9,263 nt of DNA from an uncultured Oxalobacter sp. (GCA_937916185.1 CALGGD010000362.1:1-9263), one strand, 5' to 3'. Positions 1 through 6,945 are shown, counted from the stretch's first letter. Translations and numbers: made by a program. The notes: generated from the letters alone by a model not told the origin.

Positions 1-1155
1 CTGCCGCTTTTCATCCTGCTGACCCTGGTTCAGGCATGGTTGACGGATTCAGGGCTTAATGTCAAAGCTTTGGGGCTTTTTGCCCTCGTCATGTTCCCCT
101 ATACCTGGAAATTCCTCTGGGCACCCTTGATGGACCGCTATGCCATCACCCGCCTGGGCAGGCGGCGTGGCTGGATGGCGGTGACGCAGGCTGCGCTTTT
201 CATCACAGTCGGACTGCTCGGTATGCTGGATCCCAAGAGCCAGATGGTCTGGATTGGGGGGCTGGCAGCTGTCATCGCTTTCCTTTCCGCCAGTCAGGAT
301 ATTGTTGTTGATGCCTATCGCCGGGAGGCCCTGCCTGATGAGGAACAGGGTCTGGGCAGTGCCATCCATGTCAATGCCTACCGGGTGGCGGGCATGGTTC
401 CTGGGGCGCTTTCACTGATCCTTGCCGATATGATGAGCTGGCAGATGGTTTTCTGGATCACCGCCGCTTTCATGCTCCCAGGGCTTGCCTGTACGCTGTT
501 TGTCAAAGAGCCTGAAGTCCAGGGGGGTACTCCCCGTACCATCCGGGATGCGGTTGTCCTGCCGTTCACCGAATTCATCAAGCGTGATGGCTGGAAAAAA
601 GCCCTTTTCATCCTGCTGTTCATCTTCCTCTATAAACTCGGTGACAGTCTGGCGACCGCTTTGTCCATCAAGTTCTACCTTGATATGGGGTTCACCATGA
701 CCCAGATCGGGGTCATTGCCAAGACAACCGGTTTCTGGGCAAGTATCGCCGGCGCATTGCTTGGCGGCGTCTGGATTATCGGACTGGGCATCAACCGGGG
801 ACTTTGGATTTTCGGTGCCCTTCAGGCTGTGGCAATCCTCGGGTTCTCGTGGCTTGCGCAGAGTACGGCGGATCCCATCCTGCTGGCGTTTGTCATCGGT
901 GCAGAGGCGTTTGGCACAGGGCTTGGGACGGCTGCCTTTGTCGCCTATATCGCCAGGACAACCGATCCGCGTTATACCGCGACCCAGTTCGCACTTTTCA
1001 CCAGCCTGGCAGCGGTTCCCCGGACGTTCATCAATGCTTCGGCAGGCTATATCATTGATTGCACCGGCTGGTTCATGTTCTTCAATCTCTGTTTCCTGCT
1101 GGCTGTCCCAGGGATGTTGCTTTTGCCGAAAATTGCTCCCTGGCGTGAGAAATAA
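1..1155 (+). CDS. ampG: AmpG-like muropeptide MFS permease (5' end outside window)
   Basis: Inner-membrane transporter of the major facilitator superfamily, AmpG branch, which imports GlcNAc-anhydroMurNAc peptides released from peptidoglycan for recycling. The reading frame is open from base 1 (384 codons). The first in-frame start-like codon, TTG at 40, is not the real start, because the residues before it (LPLFILLTLVQAW) already match the first transmembrane segment of AmpG proteins. About 15-30 N-terminal residues are therefore probably missing. Family marks seen, numbered from base 1: the loop motif FLWAPLMDRY at about 37-46, the AmpG signature QDIVVDAYRRE at 99-109, and YKLGDSLATAL starting at 211. 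Many hydrophobic helices run through to a short basic tail (PWREK). The protein ends near the twelfth helix and is shorter than E. coli AmpG (491 residues, 14 helices), as in many proteobacterial homologues. Substrate is inferred from family. pyrE follows after 66 bases. Confidence 0.85.
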   Translation: MPLFILLTLVQAWLTDSGLNVKALGLFALVMFPYTWKFLWAPLMDRYAITRLGRRRGWMAVTQAALFITVGLLGMLDPKSQMVWIGGLAAVIAFLSASQDIVVDAYRREALPDEEQGLGSAIHVNAYRVAGMVPGALSLILADMMSWQMVFWITAAFMLPGLACTLFVKEPEVQGGTPRTIRDAVVLPFTEFIKRDGWKKALFILLFIFLYKLGDSLATALSIKFYLDMGFTMTQIGVIAKTTGFWASIAGALLGGVWIIGLGINRGLWIFGALQAVAILGFSWLAQSTADPILLAFVIGAEAFGTGLGTAAFVAYIARTTDPRYTATQFALFTSLAAVPRTFINASAGYIIDCTGWFMFFNLCFLLAVPGMLLLPKIAPWREK

Positions 1156-1159
1156 AATA

Positions 1160-1186
1160 CTGACCTGGATGGCAAACGGCTACAAT
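1160..1186 (+). promoter_or_regulatory. Candidate pyrE promoter
   Basis: In the 66-base gap between the permease and pyrE, CTGACC at 1160-1165 resembles a -35 box (4 of 6 matches to TTGACA) and TACAAT at 1181-1186 resembles a -10 box (5 of 6). The spacer is 15 bases, shorter than the ideal 17. If used, transcription would start near 1193, leaving a leader of about 30 bases before the pyrE start. That is too short for the leader-peptide attenuation known for E. coli pyrE. This is a pattern match only. Confidence 0.3.
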
Positions 1187-1221
1187 AACAGCCATTACCG
1201 ATTACTGACATTGAGGTCAAC

Positions 1222-1887
1222 ATGAGTGCTTTAAGCGAAGAATTCATCCGTTTTTCCCTTGACTGCGGTGTCCTGCGTTTTGGGGAATTCATCACCAAGG
1301 CAGGACGCAAATCCCCCTATTTCTTCAATGCCGGCCTGTTCAATGATGGGCATTCATTGATGGTGCTGGCAGATTACTATGCCGAGACCCTGCTGCAGTC
1401 CGGACTGGAGTTTGACATGCTGTTCGGCCCTGCCTACAAGGGCATCCCGTTGGCGGCATCCGTTGCTGTTGCCTTGGCGAAGAAAGGTCACAATGTCCCT
1501 TTTGCCTACAACCGGAAAGAAGCCAAAGACCATGGGGAAGGAGGCATCATGGTCGGAGCCCCCCTCAAAGGCAGGATTGTCATCATTGATGATGTGATCA
1601 CCGCCGGCACTTCCGTCAATGAGTCGGTTGACATCATCACCCGTGCAGGTGCGACACCAAGTATCGTCCTCATCGCCTTGGACCGTATGGAACGGGCAGG
1701 CAAAGATGGTGGGCTTTCAGAACTTTCTGCTGTCCAGGAAGTCAAGAAAAAACATGGTATGCCTGTCCTTTCGATTGCCAACCTGGATAATCTGATGGAT
1801 TATCTTGACAAAGTCGATTCCGACAGCGGACTGTCAGCTTATCAGGATGCTGTCAAGGCTTACCGTGACAAGTACGGTGCAAAATAA
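1222..1887 (+). CDS. pyrE: Orotate phosphoribosyltransferase
   Basis: Cytoplasmic enzyme that joins orotate to PRPP to give orotidine 5'-monophosphate and pyrophosphate, the fifth step of UMP synthesis. The 221-residue length fits the family (E. coli 213). The PRPP-binding motif IVIIDDVITAGTS is at 119-131 with the acidic pair D123-D124. K26 and the SPYFFN segment (31-36) contact orotate. Y72-K73 lie in GPAYKGI, and the flexible catalytic loop holds R98, K99, K102 and H104. All these positions fall almost exactly where they do in the E. coli enzyme, so activity is expected. The ATG at 1222 is preceded by GAGG at 1213-1216 at good spacing. The 31-base gap to the next gene suggests read-through into the accessory trio downstream. 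No pyrimidine-pathway neighbour is visible. Confidence 0.97.
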   Translation: MSALSEEFIRFSLDCGVLRFGEFITKAGRKSPYFFNAGLFNDGHSLMVLADYYAETLLQSGLEFDMLFGPAYKGIPLAASVAVALAKKGHNVPFAYNRKEAKDHGEGGIMVGAPLKGRIVIIDDVITAGTSVNESVDIITRAGATPSIVLIALDRMERAGKDGGLSELSAVQEVKKKHGMPVLSIANLDNLMDYLDKVDSDSGLSAYQDAVKAYRDKYGAK

Positions 1888-1907
1888 TCCCCCCGTTGAA
1901 CAGTAAC

Positions 1908-1914
1908 AGGAGGT
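1908..1914 (+). promoter_or_regulatory. Strong ribosome binding site of the SH3-domain gene
   Basis: AGGAGGT, a full Shine-Dalgarno match, sits four bases before the ATG at 1919. It fixes that start and suggests efficient initiation independent of pyrE translation. Confidence 0.75.
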
Positions 1915-1918
1915 CACG

Positions 1919-2701
1919 ATGAAACAGAACCGGTTCGGCAAAGGGCTTGCCGTTGCCTTCTTGGCTGCTGTCGGCATCTTGCCGCTTGCAGGACAGGCGG
2001 ATTCTCCCGATAACCTTGATATTGTCTGGGCGAGGCCGGCAGGATCCACAGGAAGGGTATCTGATACTGCACCAATCTACAGCCAGAAGACGGTCCGTTC
2101 AAAGATTGTCAAACGCTATGCCCATAAATATGTAGTCCATATTGCCGGTGTGGAAAAGGATGCAAAGGGGCAGGACTGGTATGAGGTTGTCTGGCCGTAC
2201 AAAGGCTGGCTGCAGGCTTCTGATACATGGTTTGCTCCCCAGCTGGGCGGATATCATCCTGAGAAACTGTCAGACCCGGAACGTCTCAAGATACGGATAG
2301 AGACTGACATCGGCAATTATCCCGCAGCAACCATCAAAGTGCTGGGCAAACCCAAAAGCCAGCAGTACCGGGTTGAAAAAAGCATCGGTAATGTTGTTGT
2401 GCAGACGCTCAGATGGAAAGGGACGGTCATTGAATACCATAATTCCTACCGCCAAGCGGAATTTGCTTGGATTGATGGCATCACGCTCAGTCAAGGAGCG
2501 AAAGCCAGCTTTGGCCCCATCCATATCGGTGACCCTGTTGAGAAACTGGGTATTTTCGGCATAGAAAAACCGGAGTCATCAAATGGTGAAGTGGCCATGG
2601 CGGACAGGATATACCGTTACCGGTTCACTTACAAAGACGGGAAAATCGACAGCATGAGCTTCCGTTACGGTGTGGATGGGGATTTCCTGCCTGCACAGTG
2701 A
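1919..2701 (+). CDS. Exported SH3-domain protein, function unknown
   Basis: 260 residues. A signal peptide is clear: basic start (MKQNRFGK), hydrophobic core 9-24, and a signal peptidase I site after A27 (GQA|DS), so the mature protein should be periplasmic. Residues about 44-103 look like a bacterial SH3 fold (RVSDTAPIYSQKTVRSKIV..., then WYEVVWPYKGWLQASD), a domain often linked to cell-wall binding. Two similar segments follow. One is at about 133-173 (YPAATIKVLGKP, later LRWKGTVIEYH). The other is at about 199-250 (GPIHIGDPVEKLGIFG, later YRFTYKDGKIDSMSFRYG). Both share a helix-plus-LG start and a closing strand-hairpin, as in SmpA/BLIP-like folds. I do not recognise the family beyond this. 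It follows pyrE by 31 bases and its stop codon sits directly before the likely budA start. A role at the cell envelope is inference. Confidence 0.8.
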   Translation: MKQNRFGKGLAVAFLAAVGILPLAGQADSPDNLDIVWARPAGSTGRVSDTAPIYSQKTVRSKIVKRYAHKYVVHIAGVEKDAKGQDWYEVVWPYKGWLQASDTWFAPQLGGYHPEKLSDPERLKIRIETDIGNYPAATIKVLGKPKSQQYRVEKSIGNVVVQTLRWKGTVIEYHNSYRQAEFAWIDGITLSQGAKASFGPIHIGDPVEKLGIFGIEKPESSNGEVAMADRIYRYRFTYKDGKIDSMSFRYGVDGDFLPAQ

Positions 2702-2702
2702 T

Positions 2703-3446
2703 ATGGTGAAGGTCAGGCATCACCGGTTGGACATGGCGGTTGCCGCCGGAACGGGCAGTTTAAGTTTCCAGCCTGTTGATGGTGGGGATGCGCCTGATGG
2801 GGATACGCTTTATCAACTTTCCAAGCTGGCATCCTTGACGGAGCATCTGGAGTATGAAGGGCTGGTCAAAGCGGCTGATTTGGGAAAATACGGTGATTTC
2901 GGTGTAGGTGCTCCTTACCGTTTGGGTGAGCTGAATATCCTGGATGGCAAAGTCTATCAGGCGCTTCATGATGGGGCGGTTATTGTTTCTGATCTCCAGC
3001 AGACAGTCCCTTTTGCCCAGTTGACCCGTTTCAAGGCGGATTTTTCCCATTCCCTTTCATCTGCTTCGGATATCCGTGATTTTGAATCACAGCTTGGCCG
3101 GTTGATTGCGCCGCGTGGCAAGACTGTGTTCTATGCGGTGAAAATCAAGGGACGGTTTCCCATGATGATGTGCCGGAGTGTCCATTTCCAACAGAAACCT
3201 TTCAAACCCATGAAACGGGTGATGGCGGAAGACCAGGTCATCACGGTCTGGCACAATATCTCCGGTACATTGATTGCCATTTATGGACCTGGTTTCATCC
3301 GTCCATTGGCGCCGGCAGGCTGGCATTTCCATTTCCTGTCAGATGACCGGAAACTGGGCGGACATGTATTGGACCTCCAGGCAGGGCAGGTCAAGGCAGA
3401 ATTCGACAGCATTCCTCAATTTGTGCTGATGCTTCCAGAAACATGA
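2703..3446 (+). CDS. budA: Acetolactate decarboxylase family protein, short C-terminus
   Basis: Family enzymes convert (S)-2-acetolactate to (R)-acetoin and CO2, draining the branched-chain amino acid precursor into acetoin. The zinc motif is intact: H208, H210 and H221 in WHFHFLSDDRKLGGHVLD, with the same spacing as H194/H196/H207 of the Brevibacillus enzyme. Other family blocks are LYQLSKLASL (36-45), YGDFGVGAPYRLGELNILDG (63-82, with E76 as the likely counterpart of catalytic E65), FYAVKIKGRF (143-152), R158 (likely R145) and ISGTLIAIYGP (186-196). The protein ends at LPET, about 20-30 residues earlier than the Bacillus and Lactococcus enzymes, losing a tail with a conserved Glu. No signal peptide is seen. 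The ATG at 2703 follows the upstream stop (TGATATG), suggesting translational coupling. No good Shine-Dalgarno is present, and a GTG at 2670 is possible. No acetolactate synthase gene is nearby. Family assignment is firm; activity is less sure. Confidence 0.85.
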   Translation: MVKVRHHRLDMAVAAGTGSLSFQPVDGGDAPDGDTLYQLSKLASLTEHLEYEGLVKAADLGKYGDFGVGAPYRLGELNILDGKVYQALHDGAVIVSDLQQTVPFAQLTRFKADFSHSLSSASDIRDFESQLGRLIAPRGKTVFYAVKIKGRFPMMMCRSVHFQQKPFKPMKRVMAEDQVITVWHNISGTLIAIYGPGFIRPLAPAGWHFHFLSDDRKLGGHVLDLQAGQVKAEFDSIPQFVLMLPET

Positions 3447-3461
3447 CAAAGGATAAAACAG

Positions 3462-3800
3462 ATGAAGAAACTGTTATTGGGTGGTGCGATAGGACTGCTG
3501 GCATTCAACTGCCAGGCAGTCAATTGGGCATATCTGGGCGGTTATCCGGATGGCAGCCTTAAATACTATGGGGATACCGATAGCAGGAACCTGAAACGCC
3601 ATACCGGTATGGTCCGGAAAGTCAGCAGCTATGCAAATGGGAAGCGGCTTTCAACTGATTATCTGATGCTGGAGGCCGACTGCCAGAACCGGCGGACAAG
3701 GGTGTTGTCCATGAATGGCAGGTCAGGCAAAGGGATGTGGAATGATGTCCATCCAGGAAGCCTTGGCGAGACAGAACACAACTGGCTTTGCGGGAATTGA
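3462..3800 (+). CDS. Small exported protein, surface-adhesin E-like
   Basis: 112 residues. The signal peptide spans 1-19 (MKKLLLGGAIGLLAFNCQA|VNW). C17 lies in the signal region without a proper lipobox (AFNC), so cleavage by signal peptidase I rather than lipidation is likely. The mature protein has only two cysteines, C74 (EADCQNR) and C110 (near the C-terminal CGN), which could form one disulfide. The layout is a Trp near the mature N-terminus, a YYGDTDSRN strand, a central LMLEADCQNRRTRVL strand, a VHPGS turn and a final Trp-x-Cys. It resembles the surface-adhesin protein E family (Adhesin_E) of small periplasmic or surface proteins. That match is from memory of the pattern and is moderate. 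AAAGGA at 3448-3453 provides a ribosome site. It lies 15 bases after budA and converges with the moeB-type gene. Confidence 0.72.
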   Translation: MKKLLLGGAIGLLAFNCQAVNWAYLGGYPDGSLKYYGDTDSRNLKRHTGMVRKVSSYANGKRLSTDYLMLEADCQNRRTRVLSMNGRSGKGMWNDVHPGSLGETEHNWLCGN

Positions 3801-3830
3801 CAGTTGTTCTGTTGAAAGCAGAAGGAAATC

Positions 3831-4598
3831 TTACCCTGTTCTGAAAACATGCCGGTTGGAGCAGACAGGACAGTCAGGATTCCTGTCGATGCCCAGTTTT
3901 GTCCATTCCATGGTCAATGCATCCAGTAACAGGAGCGAGCCGGTCAAGGGCTTCCCGATACCGCTGACAACCTTGAGTGCTTCTGCTGCCTGAACGGTGC
4001 CAATCAATCCGACCGCTGGTGCAAAGACGCCGACCTGTGCCGCCTTGATATCTTCAAATGCCATGTCCTCTGGGTAGAGGCAGGCATAGCAGGGGCTGTT
4101 TTCCTGACGGGGGTCATAGACAGACACCTGTCCGTCAAAGGCAACAGCCGCGCCTGAAACCAGCGGTTTCCCCAGTTTCATGCAGACCCGGTTGATTGCG
4201 GTACGGATGGCGAAATTGTCGGTACAGTCAAGCACCACATCCACATCCTTGACCAGTTCCGGCAGGGTGTCTTCAGTCATGCGGGCAGTGACGGTCCTGA
4301 TATCGATGGTCGGATTGATGCCATAGAGCGTCTGCCTGGCAGATTCCGCCTTGGGAAGGCCAACCCGTCCTGTGGCATGGATGACCTGGCGCTGGAGGTT
4401 ATGCAGTTCCACCTCATCATCGTCAACGATGGTGATCCTTCCCATACCACTCGATGCCAAGTAAACCAGTGCTGCGGAACCCAAGCCCCCCGCACCGACC
4501 ACCAGTGCGGATGACCGGGCAATCTTCTCCTGCCCCGCTTCCCCCAATTCTTTCAGGAGGATATGGCGTGAATAGCGGTTTTTCTGTTCCTCATTCAT
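3831..4598 (-). CDS. moeB: MoeB/ThiF/HesA-type adenylyltransferase
   Basis: Cytoplasmic E1-like enzyme that adenylates the C-terminal glycine of a ubiquitin-fold sulfur carrier (MoaD for molybdopterin, ThiS for thiazole). 255 residues, close to E. coli MoeB (249) and ThiF (251), with no fused rhodanese domain. The ATP-binding loop GAGGLG is at 35-40, then DDDEVELHNLQRQ at 59-71 with R70, K83 in the GLPKAE segment, and DCTDN at 124-128. Two CxxC pairs (C170/C173 in PCYACLYPE and C243/C246 in CPVCSN) should hold structural zinc. In the loop before GVFAP, where E. coli MoeB has C187 and ThiF C184, this protein reads IKAAQV with no cysteine. The start ATG at 4598-4596 has AAGG shortly upstream. 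It is 20 bases downstream of ctpA. The specific partner cannot be decided here, since no moaD or thiS is in the window; thiF is an alternative name. Confidence 0.87.
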   Translation of the reverse strand: MNEEQKNRYSRHILLKELGEAGQEKIARSSALVVGAGGLGSAALVYLASSGMGRITIVDDDEVELHNLQRQVIHATGRVGLPKAESARQTLYGINPTIDIRTVTARMTEDTLPELVKDVDVVLDCTDNFAIRTAINRVCMKLGKPLVSGAAVAFDGQVSVYDPRQENSPCYACLYPEDMAFEDIKAAQVGVFAPAVGLIGTVQAAEALKVVSGIGKPLTGSLLLLDALTMEWTKLGIDRNPDCPVCSNRHVFRTG

Positions 4599-4618
4599 AA
4601 ACCTTGCTTCTGGCCGGT

Positions 4619-6031
4619 TTATTTCTTGGCATCTTCAGTTTCTGCCTTGTCAGTCCCTTTTTTCTTCTGGGTCTTGGACAGTTTGACAGGCTTGCCTTTC
4701 AGATGGTTGAGTGCCTGCATGAGCTGGAAGTCTTTCGTGGTGCCATACTCAATCGGTTTATAGTTCTTCGCTGTTTCAAGCAGTTTGCTTTCTTCCTCAG
4801 CATCCAGTTCCTTGCTTTTCACTTCACCGTCATTGCTCAGGTGCTTGTCCAGGTCTGCTTCACGGATACGCAGGTCATTGATGCCATTGCCGGTTGCGGT
4901 CTCATCAACCAACAGGTCAGGGACAATGCCTTTTGCCTGGATAGACCTGCCGCTTGGGGTGTAGTAACGGGCAGTGGTCAGTTTCAGCGCCGTGTCTTCA
5001 GTCAGCTGGCGGACGGTTTGGACAGAGCCTTTGCCGAAGGTCTGGGAGCCCATGATGACTGCGCGTTTATGATCCTGCAATGCCCCTGCGACAATTTCAG
5101 AAGCCGAGGCTGAGCCTGCATTGACGAGGACAACCATCGGCACTTTCTTGATGGCTTCTGGCAGTTTCGCCAAAGGATCCTGGGAGATGCGGGGCGTATA
5201 GTATTCAGGGCGGGCGTAGAATTCCGCCTTGGATTCCGGCAGCTGACCATTGGTGGAAACAACGAGGGCTTCCTGTGGCAGGAAAGCAGAGGCGACACCG
5301 ATTGCACCTGGCAGGACACCGCCTGGGTCGTTCCTCAGATCGAGCACAATACCTTTGATATGCGGGTTCTTCGCATAAAGCTTCTTGATATGTTCAGCCA
5401 TATCCTCGACAGTAGGATCCTGGAACTGGACGATACGCAGCCAGATGTAGCCAGGTTCAATCATCTTGGATTTGACACTCCTGACCGTAATCATGTCACG
5501 GGTCAATGTCAGGACGATGGGACGCAGCACGCCTTTACGGGTGATGGTCAGCGTGATTTTTGTGCCGGGATCCCCACGCATTTTCTTGACGGCCTGGGTC
5601 AGGGTCATGCCTTTGACCGGGGCACTGTCAAGTTTCGTAATCAGGTCGCCTGGACGGATGCCTGCCTTGTAGGCGGGGGTGTCCTCAATCGGGGAGATGA
5701 CTTTGACAAGACCGTCTTCCATGCCGACTTCCATGCCCAGGCCACCGAATTTCCCGGATGTCCCTTCTTTCAGTTCCTGGAGTTCTTTCTTATCCAGATA
5801 GGATGAATGCGGGTCGAGCGAGGAAACCATGCCGGCAATGGCTTCTTTCAGCAGCTTGCGGTCATCAATCGGTTCAACATAGTCTGACTTGATCATCCCG
5901 AAAATATCCGAGAGCTGCCGGAGTTCTTCAACGGGCAGGTTGGAAGGCTGTTTCTGTGCCATGGCAGTGCCAAAAGCACCGACAATGATGCCAACAGCGA
6001 AAATCAGGAAATTCCGTAGTTTGTTCCCCAT
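4619..6031 (-). CDS. ctpA: Carboxy-terminal processing protease (S41, PDZ)
   Basis: Exported serine protease of the CtpA/Prc family that trims or degrades proteins from the C-terminus in the periplasm, often cell-wall hydrolases. 470 residues. The signal peptide or anchor covers 1-25 (TAMA|QK). The PDZ domain is at about 96-168 (GGLGMEVG..., AGIRPGDLI). The S41 core is at about 193-373, with DLRNDPGG at 231-238. The nucleophile is S309 in GSASASEI, the general base K334 in TFGKGSVQ, and Q338 four residues on; the 25-residue Ser-Lys spacing is that of known family members. The C-terminal 30 residues are lysine-rich and probably disordered. I chose ATG at 6031 over an in-frame TTG at 6037 because AGGTGA lies seven bases before the ATG and only one before the TTG. 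It is likely co-transcribed with the moeB-type gene. The window does not show its adaptor or substrate. Confidence 0.95.
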   Translation of the reverse strand: MGNKLRNFLIFAVGIIVGAFGTAMAQKQPSNLPVEELRQLSDIFGMIKSDYVEPIDDRKLLKEAIAGMVSSLDPHSSYLDKKELQELKEGTSGKFGGLGMEVGMEDGLVKVISPIEDTPAYKAGIRPGDLITKLDSAPVKGMTLTQAVKKMRGDPGTKITLTITRKGVLRPIVLTLTRDMITVRSVKSKMIEPGYIWLRIVQFQDPTVEDMAEHIKKLYAKNPHIKGIVLDLRNDPGGVLPGAIGVASAFLPQEALVVSTNGQLPESKAEFYARPEYYTPRISQDPLAKLPEAIKKVPMVVLVNAGSASASEIVAGALQDHKRAVIMGSQTFGKGSVQTVRQLTEDTALKLTTARYYTPSGRSIQAKGIVPDLLVDETATGNGINDLRIREADLDKHLSNDGEVKSKELDAEEESKLLETAKNYKPIEYGTTKDFQLMQALNHLKGKPVKLSKTQKKKGTDKAETEDAKK

Positions 6032-6038
6032 GTTCAAG

Positions 6039-6044
6039 TCACCT
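6039..6044 (-). promoter_or_regulatory. Ribosome binding site setting the ctpA start
   Basis: On the minus strand this reads AGGTGA, seven bases before the ATG at 6031. The in-frame TTG at 6037 would leave only one base of spacing, so the ATG is preferred. Confidence 0.65.
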
Positions 6045-6087
6045 ATCTAAATCTGTACCGCACATATCCTGTCGGGATGGTGCGGGA

Positions 6088-6093
6088 ATTATA
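6088..6093 (-). promoter_or_regulatory. Candidate -10 box upstream of ctpA
   Basis: A perfect TATAAT on the minus strand in the 119-base gap between gpmA and ctpA, 56 bases before the ctpA start. No convincing -35 hexamer lies 16-18 bases upstream (the sequence there is around GCGATG), so either an activator helps or the match is chance. It would give ctpA-moeB transcription independent of gpmA. Confidence 0.4.
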
Positions 6094-6150
6094 CCCCTCT
6101 GCTTCAGGAACATCGCTGGCGCAATGCAAGCCTGCCGCCTGTCAGGACGG

Positions 6151-6900
6151 TCAGTTGCTGGAGCTGCCCTGCAGGATGACGGCTTTGGTGGCTGCGGCAA
6201 TCTTTTCTGGGTCGCCAAGGTAGTAGTGGCGGATCGGTTTCAGGTTGCCGTCAAGTTCATAAACCAAAGGCTGCCCTGTCGGGATGTTAAGCAAAGCAAT
6301 GTCTTTGTCGTTGATGCCATCCAATTCCTTGATGAGGGCACGCAGGCTGTTGCCATGGGCGGCAATCAGGATGGTCTTGTCTTTATGCAGTTCGGGGACA
6401 ATGACCTCATCCCAGAAACCCTTCACCCTTGCGACAGTATCCTTAAGGCTTTCAGTCAAAGGGATCTGGTTTTTCTTCAGTCCTGCATAGGCAGGATTTG
6501 AGTACGAAGTGCGGGAGTCATCTTCTGGCAGGGGATCTGCTGCTGTTTCGTAGCTTCTGCGCAACAGATGGACCTGGTGTTCTCCCAGCTTTTTGGCAGT
6601 CTCGGCCTTGTTCAACCCCTGCAGGGCGCCATAATGGCGTTCATTCAGGCGCCAGTCACAGACTGTCGGTGTCCACATGGCATCCATTTCATCCAAGACA
6701 ATCCACAGGGTCCGGATAGCCCTTTTCAGCACAGAGGTATAGGCGATATCAAACCGGAAACCGGCTTCACGCAGGATGCTGCCTGCCATTGCCGCTTCCT
6801 GCCGTCCTTTTTCAGTCAGGTCAACATCAGTCCAGCCGGTAAAGCGGTTTTCAAAGTTCCAGGTGGACTGCCCATGGCGCATGAAAACGATCTTATGCAT
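6151..6900 (-). CDS. gpmA: 2,3-bisphosphoglycerate-dependent phosphoglycerate mutase
   Basis: Cytoplasmic glycolytic and gluconeogenic enzyme that interconverts 3-phosphoglycerate and 2-phosphoglycerate through a phosphohistidine. 249 residues against 250 in E. coli. The signature RHGQSTWN is at 8-15 with phospho-acceptor H9. R60 lies in LKRAIRT, E87 in NERHYG, and the second catalytic histidine is H182 in [22 protein letters not shown] at 20-32 is also typical of the cofactor-dependent class. All catalytic residues are present. The ATG at 6900-6898 gives the standard N-terminus ([10 protein letters not shown]), but no clear Shine-Dalgarno lies upstream on the minus strand (AACTTATCTTCATTTCAATC), which is unusual for a highly expressed gene. 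It is divergent from the rhodanese gene and lies upstream of ctpA. Confidence 0.97.
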   Translation of the reverse strand: MHKIVFMRHGQSTWNFENRFTGWTDVDLTEKGRQEAAMAGSILREAGFRFDIAYTSVLKRAIRTLWIVLDEMDAMWTPTVCDWRLNERHYGALQGLNKAETAKKLGEHQVHLLRRSYETAADPLPEDDSRTSYSNPAYAGLKKNQIPLTESLKDTVARVKGFWDEVIVPELHKDKTILIAAHGNSLRALIKELDGINDKDIALLNIPTGQPLVYELDGNLKPIRHYYLGDPEKIAAATKAVILQGSSSN

Positions 6901-6945
6901 GATTGAAATGAAGATAAGTTATCCCGATGTTTGAAGCCTTTCTAT

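Noticed and set aside
6..618. 15-base direct repeat CTTTTCATCCTGCTG at 6-20 and 604-618
   Set aside because: Both copies encode the hydrophobic stretch LFILL in helices of the same permease, so it is a by-product of membrane-protein composition.
716..1225. Plus-strand open frame of 169 codons overlapping the permease
   Set aside because: It is a shifted-frame shadow of the AmpG-like gene, rich in Arg, Pro and Ser, with no ribosome site or family features.
3462..3518. Possible lipoprotein signal in the adhesin-E-like protein (Cys17)
   Set aside because: The residues before the Cys (AFN) do not fit a lipobox, and CQA|V gives a better signal peptidase I site.
3807..3823. Hairpin TTCTG/CAGAA between the converging adhesin-E-like and moeB-type genes
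   Set aside because: The stem is only five pairs with a 7-base loop and no T-run on either strand, too weak to call a bidirectional terminator.
4604..5113. Plus-strand open frame of 169 codons inside ctpA
   Set aside because: It is antisense to the catalytic and C-terminal part of a clearly real protease; its composition is that of a mirrored coding strand and it has no recognisable domain.
6136..6152. Inverted repeat CCGCCTG/CAGGACGG at the end of gpmA
   Set aside because: The arms are separated by a single base and contain a bulge; it lacks a T-run on the minus strand, so it is not a credible terminator.
6068..6286. 12-base repeat CCTGTCGGGATG near 6068 and 6275
   Set aside because: One copy is in the gpmA-ctpA gap and one codes within gpmA; there is no symmetry or third copy to suggest an operator.
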